Assembly: GCA_013368375.1 (NCBI GenBank)
Contig: JAACJP010000035.1
Span: 395,071-459,070 of the forward strand
DNA: 64,000 nucleotides
Source of the DNA: Tricholomella constricta
Lineage: Eukaryota; Basidiomycota; Agaricomycetes; Agaricales; Lyophyllaceae
Direction of reading: 5' to 3'
Shown: positions 43,440-53,132 of the stretch, one piece after another
Layout of the letters: the number at the start of each line of letters is the position of its first letter
Numbering within the stretch: the first letter of the stretch is position 1
Notes under the pieces: model-generated
Databases searched by the model: none
What the model was told of the DNA's origin: nothing
Seen by the model: only the letters and a program-made list of their open reading frames with translations
Made by a program: the position numbers and the translations under genes

Positions 43440-44475
43440 TGATAGAGCTAGAAGGCCTGTAGGTGCTGTACACAACAACAAAACAACTAACAACTATGGG
43501 GGGCGAGAAGTGTTAAAAGTTCCCAAACACGCGAGTGTGCAGGGTTTGAAAGTGGTGGTTCGGCGAAAGTAAAGACGATCCGACTTGTAATTAGTCGAAC
43601 CGACGGCGGCGCGATAGAATACGATCGTTCACAGGTGGAACGGGTCGGCAACACGACTTTCGTGTTGGTTGTGCGACAACGAGACGAACGAGACGAATAC
43701 GGAGAACTCACGGGTTCGGGCGACGGTTACGAGGCGACGGAGACGGCGGTTACGAGGTTTACGACGGTGGCGACGGTTTATACGATGAGAACGATGCGGA
43801 GACGACAGAGACGACGGTTTTGAGCTATTAACTCTGAGAGTGAGGGAAAATACGGGCTGTAATTCACTGGGGCAAGTAGGTAATACATGGGTATGTTTTT
43901 ATACAATACGACCGACTTGCCTCGCGCGAGCCGGCGAGGCAGGTGTTTTACTGGTTTATTTGGGGGAAGCGCCGCCAAGCTTGGTACCGCGCGACGCTTT
44001 TTAGAGAGTGTGGCGCTCTTTGGCTCGGCAAAGGGGCTTTTGATCGGCTCGAGGCGTCGGGTCGGATGTATGATCGGTGATGGCTTTGCGATCGGTAGTG
44101 GCTCTTGGGTGCGGAGCTCCGTGGTACGGCCGGATCCTTCTTGCGGCTAGCTAGGCAACGGCGTTTCCTAGGATTATTTCAAATCGGGTTTGGTTGTTGC
44201 CGGGTTGAGACCTTGGCATACAAACGTGCGCGGTCGTTGACAGGTTATACGGCGTTCCGTGCTCCGCGCGCCCAGAGAGGAGAACTGGCGTTCCAAGTTA
44301 CTTTGTCTCTTGGTCGGTGCGTCGGTCGTTTGGTCGTATTGTCGGTCGGTCGGTCGTATTGTCGGTCGGCCGGTTTAGCGCTTTGGTCGCATTTGGGACC
44401 GTGTTCGTCGTGGCGCAACGGTTGATATCCGTAGAATGGGTTGGTTCCGTGTACAGCGTTGGACGGTGCTCATCA
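43440..44475 (-). repeat. 3' LTR of element A
   Basis: Plus strand starts TGATAGAGC and ends GCTCATCA. Contains (GGTCG)n-like repeats at about 44310-44380. Confidence 0.85.
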
Positions 44476-44491
44476 TCTCCTCCTTACTTGA
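44476..44491 (-). promoter_or_regulatory. Polypurine tract of element A
   Basis: Minus strand TCAAGTAAGGAGGAGA directly before the LTR TGATGAGC. The same 16-mer occurs at 46107-46122 and 50080-50095. Confidence 0.75.
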
Positions 44492-44635
44492 AATACCGAC
44501 TGTCCTCAGTCGGTCCCGCGCGTTGGTCAGGGGGCGTTCTCCTTGGAAAAAGGGGCGGACATAGGAGCGAGTGGCGGTGCCGACGCGTTGGCGACATATA
44601 TATATCCTGGTTCTTGGTTTGTTTTACCCATCGTT

Positions 44636-45890
44636 ATGTCGGGACCTCCTGTCGATCTCCGTCGTATTCTCCGCAATTTGGGACGAGACTGGGAGGAATG
44701 GCAATCGCTGTCGGACGACTCGCCTCGTTACGAGCGTACTCGCGTGCTGCAATATTTGTTAAACGGCGTCGAAGTGCTTAGGTCACCAGCAGCTGAACCC
44801 TGGCGCTGGGCGTGGCGCGACGAAGAATATGCTTTGCTCGACGTATGGTCTTCGGTCGCGTCTGACCCTGAATGGTCCAGACGGTTCGCGGGGCTACAGC
44901 CGAGTGTAAGTTCGCTCTTCGTTGGCTTGATCGTTCCCGAGGATTAACGCGCTAGCTGGTAGTCTGACTACCCTCACCGACGGGCGGTCATTCGGGAGCC
45001 TGCTCGCGCCGCCTCTGCTGGAGAACAGGCAGGGCCTGTCGTTCGGGATCGCATGTGTGCTTCCTCGGTTGGGGACGGGGACGAAGAAGAGTCTGTAGTC
45101 GAGATCTCCGGGGAGTCGGTATTGGCGGCGCAGCGGAGGCGACACGATTTGTGGCTGGAGCGTCTTGAGGAGTTTAAAGAGGAGTACCCGGAGCATTACA
45201 CTCGTAGCGAAGCGGTAAGTCATCGGTTCTCGTGCAATCTTGTTCTTCCTCTCATTTGTTGGCTAGTGCGACCGTTGTGCGGGCTACGCTTTGGACTGTG
45301 TTCAGCGCAACGGGATTGACGCTTGTGCGGTTTGCGAGATTCAGTCGAAGCAATGTGAGACGAGTGAGGTGGGGTCGTTTCCGCCGGCTCCGCACCAGTT
45401 CGTGCCATGCTTAGTAGAGGGGCGCTCTTGCGACGCGTGCGCGCCACCTCCGTTGTTCGTCGAGGTCCGTTCGCCCGACCTGGCGAGAACTGCTCAGCGC
45501 CTTGTCGTGACTCGTTCTGCGGGTTCGGTGGACCGAGGCGCGGGTCTCCTCTATCAAGGTCCGGTGTTTCGCCCTGAGGACTTCCTCCGTATTTCGCGGT
45601 TCGGTCTTGCGGATATAGATCGGGCGCTATCGGCGCGCACCGTTTTCTTGCGTACTTTGGTCCAGGAAATTCAAGTCCTTGAATCGCGCCAAGAGATTAT
45701 GCGTTCGTCGGCCCGTCAGCTTTACGAGCAGGTCGTGTCTACGTCGTCGGCCCTTGACTTGCTTCAGGCCCGGCGCGTCGAGTTAGTTGGTGCGTCTGTA
45801 ATGGGTGCTCCGAGCGGTGGGGGTAGCGGTAGTGGAAGCGTTGTCGGTGGTGGCGTATGCGACGATGGTGGCGAGGGTTCGTCGTTTTGA
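44636..45890 (+). CDS. Antisense accessory gene 1 of element A (Zn2Cys6-spaced cysteines)
   Basis: Exons are 44636-44905, 44963-45214 and 45267-45890; all junctions are in phase, giving 381 aa. An AT-rich ATATATATA (44595-44605) lies about 40 bp upstream. The N-terminal 90 residues (LRRILRNLGRDWEEW, YALLDVWSSVASDPEWSRRF) are paralogous to gene 2. After a charged linker, residues 175-204 read C-x2-C-x6-C-x8-C-x2-C-x6-C (CDRC...DC...CAVC...QC). This is the spacing of a fungal Zn2Cys6 cluster, although the basic residues sit in the second half instead of the first. A helical C-terminus (ALSARTVFLRTLVQEIQVLE) and a Gly/Ser tail follow. It lies antisense to the retrotransposon. Exon 2 is much shorter than the matching part of gene 2. 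Confidence 0.72.
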
Positions 45891-46286
45891 CTCTAGGTTT
45901 GTCGTGTTTTGTGGTCGGGTTGCGCTCATTATTGGTCGCGTATGCCGTATATACCTGTTTTGTTGTGCGGGCCCTAAAATTGGGTCGTTCTGTTATAATT
46001 CGAACTATTCGTTCTAGGTGGCGTAAGTCGGTTCTTCGTTTTGGTCGGTTCTTTTATTGGTGTCGTCGGTTGCTGGCGTCGGCCGCCGCTCAACCTGTAG
46101 GTCGTGTCTCCTCCTTACTTGAAATGCCGACTGCCCTCAGTCGGTCCGGAGACCGGTCGAGAAAATTCTAGAACTGGCGCGTGTGTGGCGTGAGATGGTG
46201 GTGGCGGTGCAACAGAATTTGACGGCGCGTCCTGGTTTGTTTAGAGTGACTGTCCCTTTTTCGGTTCCCTCCCTTTTTCAACCATC
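45891..46286. other. Spacer between the two antisense genes
   Basis: Holds the second copy of the purine-tract 16-mer (46107-46122), followed by a hairpin-forming CCGACTG...CAGTCGG. The same arrangement stands before gene 1 at 44476-44516. This marks the start of a tandem duplication unit of about 1.6 kb. Confidence 0.65.
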
Positions 46287-48160
46287 ATGGCCACCGTCGT
46301 GTCTGACTTCAAGCGCGTCCTCCGGTATCTGACCACCGACTACATTCGATGGTGTCAACTTCCCGACGACGCCACTCGCGAAGAGCGCTTCGAGGCGCTC
46401 GAGGACATACGGGACGGCGTGACCGCGCTTCGGAAACAAGAGGCGGGCCCCGGGCGTTTGGAATGGCGGGAGGAGCAGGAGGCGTTGTCCCAAATATGGG
46501 CACGCATCAAGGACGACCGGGAGTGGTCGGAAAAATTCGCGGATCTGGAGCCCGAGGTGCGTCCGTTTCTGACTTTTGGTATGTAGGTGACCGACTTGGT
46601 CTTGTACGTTCTTGAGGACGAGTACACCCGCCGGCGCCGTGAACGACATCTTCAATCGGGCACATCTCGAGGCGCCGGAAATGCGCCACCGGTCGTATCT
46701 GGCGAACCGCCAGTCGAGCAGGGTCCCCGTCCGGATGTTGGCGACGTCGAAGTGCGCGACACGGAGTTGGCGGTGGAGGCGGAGAAGGGGCGCGGTAGTG
46801 TGGGCGCAATCCCGCCGCCGGTCGCGGGGGGGGCATCGTCCGGCGTTCCTGCGGCGCCGTCGCCCAAGGGGAAAGGCAAGTCCTCGCGGCCGCCCGTTTT
46901 TGTGCCTCGTATGTCGGTCGGTGGCGGGTCGCGTGCTGGTAAGGACGCTGCGGCCGACGTGCGTATCTCACGCGATTTTGTCTTCTGTCGATTGCTTAAT
47001 GTTTTTTTTTTTTTTGGACAGACTGCCCCGTCCGCTTCGCGATCGCTTCGTACGCGTGAGTCCGCCTTCCGATCGGGGCCTATCTTTAGCGCTGTGAGTG
47101 GTCTGCCCCTAACTAGCTTGGTAGGTGCAACGCCCGCTGCCACTGGGTCCGACGAGGTGACGGCTTCGAGTCGGAAGCGCAAGCGCGACGTCGCGGATGA
47201 CGGGGAAGGGTCGTTAGTGGAGGTCCCGGAGGCGGAGTCGGGGAAAGGCAAACGGAAGCGGCGCACGACCGACAAGTGGCTCGGGCGCCTCGAGGACTTC
47301 AAGAAGGAGTGCCCTCACCACTTGGTGCGCGATGTAGCGGTAGGTTATCGGCTGGGCTCGTGCGGTCGTCGGCGCTGACCCTTTTCTAGTGCGATCGTTG
47401 CGTGGACTCCGGCGTCGACTGCCTGCAGAAGCCTGGCGTCAGTCCTTGCGCGCTCTGCAAGATCCACGCCAAGAAGTGTGAGACGACGCGCGACGGCGTC
47501 CCCCTTGTCGTTCCGAGGGCCTCTGGTTCGCGATCGCGGCGCCGAAACATATCGCGCCCTATCGTCGAGGATGTCGAGGAGGAGAAGCCCGCCACTGCGC
47601 CCGCGCCCTCGCTGCGCCGGTCCCCTCAGCCCTTCCTGGCGGATCCCCGGGAGCGCGAACGCGAGCTGGCGGCGGCCACCCACCACCTTGCGATGATTCA
47701 GGTCGCCGGCTCTGCGGGCATGGGCGCGGGTTTCTTGCATCAGGGCGCTTTGCCTCAGGCGGAGGCCCTGCTCCGTAACGAGGACCTAGACGGTCTGGGG
47801 TACATGGCCTCGACCGCGATTATCGACAGCTTCGACCTCGCCGACGTGGACCGCGCGCTTTTCTCGCGCAACGCCTTTCTTCGGGCCTTGGTTCAGCAAG
47901 CGCAGGTTCTGGAGTCCCAGCAGGAGATAACGCGCTGGTCGCTGCGACAGATTTACCAGCAAGTGGAAGGCACCGTGGACGCGCTGAGGCTGCTTCGGGA
48001 GCGGCGCTCGGAGTTGGTCGAGGAGGCGGCGGGCGAGTCCGACTCCAGTGAAGGGAGCGCGGTGAGTACCGATGACGAAGATGCCGAGGGCGACGGCGAG
48101 AGCGACGGAGTCGAGGAGGGCGGCGACGGGATCGAGGGTGGCGATGTCGTAATGGGGTGA
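46287..48160 (+). CDS. Antisense accessory gene 2 of element A (Zn2Cys6-spaced cysteines)
   Basis: Exons are 46287-46556, 46587-46958, 47022-47339 and 47390-48160, giving 576 aa in phase. The first intron is only 30 nt and the second has a T14 tract before CAG. The N-terminus (VLRYLTTDYIRWCQL, EALSQIWARIKDDREWSEKF) matches gene 1. A long disordered, basic linker has the nuclear-signal-like SRKRKRD and KGKRKRR. Then CDRC...DC...CALC...KC repeats the C-x2-C-x6-C-x8-C-x2-C-x6-C spacing, and the helical C-terminus (ALFSRNAFLRALVQQAQVLE, then a leucine-rich helix) matches gene 1. The tail is acidic. Conserved exon borders before CDRC in both copies show duplication of an intron-bearing gene. The DNA-binding role is inference. 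Confidence 0.75.
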
Positions 48161-48514
48161 GCGAGCGTCGCGGAGTGTCGGTCGGCTTGGGCGCGCTTGG
48201 TATCTTGGTCGCGCGCTCGGCCGTGTTTATTATTTTGTTGTGGTTCTGTGCTGGGGTGGTCCTAATGGACCACCATGCAATATATATTGGCGTTCGGCAA
48301 TGTTTGTGCGAAGTGGCGACAGAGTCGGAAAGAGTGATTGAGTGGAGTTTTGTTGTCGGAACATAGTGAATCGTAAACCCGATCGGTGGTCGGTAATAGG
48401 TCGGTACTGAAAAAAAAAGCATAGGTCGTCGGTATATTCGGTCGGTCGAACGGTGTGTGTCGGTGAGAAGGGTGCTGATTAAAAGGGAGGGTATATGGTT
48501 TCGCGGAATGTCGA
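48161..48514. other. Spacer between antisense gene 2 and the pol stop
   Basis: Convergent 3' ends; no gene or hairpin array seen. Confidence 0.5.
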
Positions 48515-51500
48515 TCAGTTCTGCTCTTCTTCCGACTCCGAGTCGTCGCTTACGACTTCGGGTCGGTCTTCATTGTCGGTGATCGTCGTCGCCTCTAGTT
48601 CTCGGAGTCGTTTGGTGTCTATGTCCAGCGCGTTATCGGGTAGGAGAATATTATTTCGCGCGAAGTAGGGGGTGAGTCGGAACGCTGCTACAGGCCGGTG
48701 TAAGACGGTGCCATCCAATTCGCAGAGGATGTAGGCGCCTCCACGGTTGCGTGAGATCACAACGAGCGGACCTAGGTATCTAGATCGCATTTTGCGGTTG
48801 AGCGACTTCTCGATTTTCGTGTTGCGCATGAGGATGAGGTCTCCGCGTTTAAAGTTATAGTCGCGCAAGGTTCTGGCGTGTTGAAGCTCAAAGCGAATCG
48901 CCGCTTGTCGTCGCGCCGCGTATACGTCTGAATGCAGTCGCTCTAGGTCGGTCGTTCGTTTTTGTAGGGCGATCGCGCGACGTGTCAAGAGGTCGGTGGA
49001 GGACAGTATTGAGTCGGGTGGCGGTTGGAGGTACGTGGCTTCGACGATATCGAGTGGCAGGAGGGGCTGCGTGCCTGTCGCAGCGTAGTAGGGGGAACAT
49101 CCCATTCGTTTGCGGATTGTGACGCGTTCCGCCCAGAAAACGGAGTAGGCGGCTTGCGACCATTTATTTTCGATTCCGTCGGCGGCTTTGAAAAGAGATT
49201 GCCGGACGTCGAAGTGGGATCGCTCGACTAGCCCGTTGGCTCTAGAGTTGTAACCTGAGATCCGAATGTTGTGTATGTGGTATTTCTTTGTGAGGTGTTC
49301 GGCGGCTTTGATGAAGGCTGGGCCGTTGTCGGTTACGATTTCGCGCAGTCCGCCCCACCGGCAGATGATGTCTTCGTACATCCAATCGCCGAGGGTGCGA
49401 CTGTTTTCCTTTCGGAGCGCGCGCCATTCAGGAAAGTGAATCAAGGAGCAACGACCTTGGACAATGTATTTGAAACCATTCGACGGCGGTAGGTGCATAG
49501 TGTCGATGTACATTTTTGCAAACAGTGGCGCGGGTGTCGCAACGACCGGGGGGATCAGGACCTTGGTCGTTTGCTGGATCTGGCATATGTGACATGTCTG
49601 TACGAACCACACGACGTCGGCCCGAACATTAGGCCACCAGAAGCGTTCGAGCAAGGTTGCGCGTGTCGCGTAGAAGCGCTTATGTCCGAGGTTGTCGTGG
49701 ACGGATCGCAGAATCTCTAATCGTGCATTGGGGCGGGCGACTAGTTTATGTGCGCCTTGGCTATCTCTTCTCCAGAGTCGTGTTCCGTCTAGGAAGAACC
49801 CGGTGGCGTATCGAATGAAGGTGGCGTACTGATCGTCGGACATGCCTTCTGGCCGTTCGAGGTTGGTCAACCATTGTCTAACCGCATCTATGCGTTGGTC
49901 TTGGGCTTTAGCGGCGTCGGTCCTGGGTACGTCGTCGTATGACATGTCGGTCGAATTCGCATTTGGGTCGGTTATTCCTGTATCGTCGTCGGTACGGATT
50001 CTGGGTTGTCGTGGGGAATCGGTTGCGAGTTCGTGAGTCGTTGAGTCTGGTGGTACCGCGTCCGTGTATACTGCCCCCATCTCCTCCTTACTTGAGACCT
50101 GAGCCATAGCGAAGATCTGGCATATGTGTAATGGCGACGGCGGCTGTGGCAGCGGTTGAATAATGTGCATGAGTCCTTGCATTCGGTCGACCCAATCTTC
50201 GAAGTCGGCTTCTTCTGCGTCGTAGTTGTCGGCTGGATCGTCGGGTTGTCGTGGGCGCCGGGACAAACCGTCGGGTCCATGGAACGTGCCTTTAACATGG
50301 ACAAGTTCGAAGTGGAACATGAGGACAGATACGATCCACCTGTTTATGGAAGCTGACGGCTGGATGTCGGGGTTGGAGAGCATTCCTTTAATGTAGCGCG
50401 CGTCGACTTCGACGACCAAGTTGCGGACGCCTATAACGTACAGGCGTAAAGCGCCAAGCGCCCGAAATAGGCCGTAAAATTCGAGTTTTGGTTGAGAGAA
50501 CCGTGATTCGCGGTCGTTCAGTGTAATGGAACCGAACCGATTGTATCTGCGTCGTTTCCGATCGACGGGGTCGGCTTGACAGAGGTAGAATCCGACTGCT
50601 ATGTGTGAAGTGTCGACGGCCAGGATGACGGGGTCGTCCGAGGCGTAGTCGATGGGTACGAGGGGTTTCGCTTCTGCGATCGCCTCGACGATGTCACGCT
50701 GTGCTGCGATCTGGTCGGGGCCGAATTCGAAGACTGCGTCCTTGCGAGTTAGTTTTACGAGGTGGTGTGCGCGATGAGCAAAGTTTTTGACGAATATCCT
50801 TAGTACTCCGACTGTTCCTAAAAACGCGCGTAACTCTGATAGGGTGGCGCACGACTTCCAATTACGCAGTAAAGCGAGTCGGTCCACGTCGGGTATGCGA
50901 CCCTTGGGCGTGCAGACGTGTCCGAGGACTTTAAATTGTGGTGCGCATAAAATCAGCTTCTTACCGGAGAAGGTGCCGCCGCAGTACTTCATGCGCTGGA
51001 GGATTCGGTTGACGTTGTTGAAGAACTCCCAGATCGCGAACCGCACATCGGCATTGTCGGGGTGTGTTTTCGGCAATCCTGTGTCCGGGTCGGGGTACCA
51101 AGTTGCTGGTCCCTTTATAGCAGCGTCGTCGATATAAGGTAGTGTATAGTCCGGGATCTCCGGTTGTAGGATGTGAGTGACGTCGTCGTGGAAGATTGGG
51201 ACGGAGTTGGTCCAGCCCATAGGTAAGGTGACTAGGCGTAACGCGCCGAAAGGTGTTTGGAAAGTGGTAAGGTCGCGCGACGATGGTGCGATTAGCCGTT
51301 CGTCGTAGCCGACAAACAGGTCTAACATTGCGCCACAAATGCGACCGGCGAATTGTTCGCGACATGGTCTGGTATCGGAGTGACCCCCGAGTGTCGGATA
51401 GTTACTCGGTTGAGCGGTTCGAGGCTGTGGACGAGGCGGAACTTGCCATTTTTCTTTAGAGTGCAAAACCAACGCGATCGGTAGCTGGAGTTGGACGGTT

Positions 51501-52257
51501 CGTAAACGCCAGCGGCGAGTTTGGTTTTGATAATGTCGCAAACTTCATCGTAGATGCCAGGCGGTATGGGGATATTTCGTTCGATCCAGGGTGTGTGTGC
51601 GACGACCGGGATATCGATAGGGGGAAAGAAATCCGATCGAAAACTACTGCGTTCGGAAGTCGTCCCATGCGAAAGCGAGATTCTGCTTACACATGAGGTC
51701 GTGCATAATTGCTCGTTCGGAGGGCGTTAAGAAGTCTGGGTGTTCACGGTCTAAGTCGTCTTTTCGCTCTAGAGTGTAGCGGCCGGTGGGTTGGAAAGGT
51801 GGCGGGTTGGGGAGCAGAGTCGGCATGTTGGCGAGAGGGTCACCCAATATTTTGCGCTCGATGCGGAAGTGGTCGGGACAACTTGCTATGATCGATCGCA
51901 CTTTTTGCGCTACTGGTTTGTACTTCTTTTTGGTTTGTACGCCTTTGATTTTCACCACGAAGGCGTCGGTGGCGGCGTTGGTCAGGGATTGGGTGTGGCG
52001 TCCACTATGGCGCTCGTTGTTCGGTAAAATAGTGCAGAGGGTCGTTCGTTTTTGAGGGTTAGAGTTGGTATTAACGGATTGGTCGGCGATTGCTGGTGCG
52101 GTTAGTTCGGATGCCGCGACGTAGAGTGAGGCTAGTTGCGCGTCATAGGTGGCGTCGCTATTAAATTCGGTCGGTAGTTCGCAGAAAGAAAGGACAGTCG
52201 GGGTATAGCTTAGTGGGTCGTACTCGAGGAGGAGTGCAAGATCGCCGTGATCTCGAC
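48515..52257 (-). pseudogene. Element A pol: RT, RNase H, integrase (frameshifted)
   Basis: Reverse transcriptase has WFCTLKKNGKFRLVHSLEPL and the catalytic LPYIDDAAIKG; RNase H has ILAVDTSHIAVG. The integrase has the zinc motif HDNLGHKRF...CHICQ and the catalytic acids in MYIDTMHL, IVTDNGPAFI and NGLVERSHFD. A C-terminal GDLILMRNTKIEKSLNRKM leads into an acidic tail. The main frame is open from 51541 to 48515. Upstream the coding potential jumps frame at about 51360, about 51650 and about 52260 (protease/RT junction). The first two look like single-base indels; the last could be natural. Between RNase H and integrase the codons for SSKEEMG contain the central copy of the purine tract (50080-50095). 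Confidence 0.82.
50080..50095 (-). promoter_or_regulatory. Possible central polypurine tract of element A
   Basis: TCAAGTAAGGAGGAGA, identical to the tract before the 3' LTR, lies inside pol and is followed by TG as at the LTR. The match extends to 18 bases. Confidence 0.45.
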
Positions 52258-52716
52258 TTATTTCCTCGAGAGTATACGAAAATTTACGTCGGTCTTGGGG
52301 CGGCGACGTTGTCCGCGCGCGAAGGTCGGTATCGCGATGACCTCTCGAGTGTTCGGGTCGGTGATGGTTATGATCGTATCGTCGGCGGATCTCGTTTTCA
52401 CGTTAGAGCAAGTAAGTACGTCGAACGGGCGGCCGAGGAGTATATCGTATGCGGGATTGCGAATGACGTGCATTTGGAGGTAGAGCGTGACCTCTCCTAT
52501 CGTACAAGGTACGTTTCGTGCTAGACCGAGCGACAGGTCGGTTGTTCCATTCGCTGATTGCATCTGCAGCACTATAGTTGGGTCGTATTTGACCCCTAGT
52601 CCATGGCAAACTTCTTCCGACATGGCTATGATCTGGCACCCGCTGTCGACGATGCTTTCTATCTGTTCTCTCGCGTCGACCATTATCATGATCGACCTGA
52701 GTGCATGCGATTCCAT
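52258..52716 (-). CDS. Element A aspartic protease
   Basis: 152 aa frame from the ATG at 52716, 10 bases after a TGA that closes the preceding ORF in the same frame. ESIVDSGCQIIAMSEEV carries the DSG active site of retropepsins; NPAYDILLGRPF is the second conserved strand (ILGRP). The frame ends FRILSRK and coding resumes in another frame (TLEEISRDHGD), so the protease and RT are not joined in this copy. Confidence 0.8.
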   Translation of the reverse strand: MESHALRSIMIMVDAREQIESIVDSGCQIIAMSEEVCHGLGVKYDPTIVLQMQSANGTTDLSLGLARNVPCTIGEVTLYLQMHVIRNPAYDILLGRPFDVLTCSNVKTRSADDTIITITDPNTREVIAIPTFARGQRRRPKTDVNFRILSRK

Positions 52717-52893
52717 TGCGACGATCAGTCAGTCCGGATGCTCGCCAGGTAGTAGTGTCTGGTAATACGTGTCGTAGATGTCGCCGGTGACTAGCGCTCC
52801 GGGCGGTGGCGTCGCGTTGTCGCTGTTGGATTCGCAAGGTAGTGCGTCGAGTTCCTCAATGAACGCCGACGTGGGGATTTCTTGGTATACCGT

Positions 52894-53087
52894 TGGAGAT
52901 GGCCAAGCTTGTCCCTTGACTGAACTTGGTTGAGGATGCAGACGGCGCGAAAATCTGTTTATTCCTTGTCCTTGCTTCCCCAAGTGGTGTAGCGATGACT
53001 AATCTACCAAAGCTTTTGCCAAACACGACCAAACAAACCATTCCTCTCGCATTCTGCTGCCTTGGAGCGTCGCACCGCGACACTCCA
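52894..53087 (-). repeat. 3' LTR of element B
   Basis: 194 bp, identical by eye to 59159-59352. Confidence 0.93.
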
Positions 53088-53132
53088 TGTGCCCCCCCCC
53101 CATGTGGCGACGTCCGCGTCGCCCTCAGCTCT

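Noticed and set aside
43440..43473. ORF1 start of the second LINE at 43473
   Set aside because: The codon is GTG and lies inside the LTR; the LINE sequence begins at 43439.
44105..44425. Small frames inside element A LTRs (also 62177-62497)
   Set aside because: Present in both LTRs, pentamer-repeat driven, and cross the (GGTCG)n array; no support as genes.
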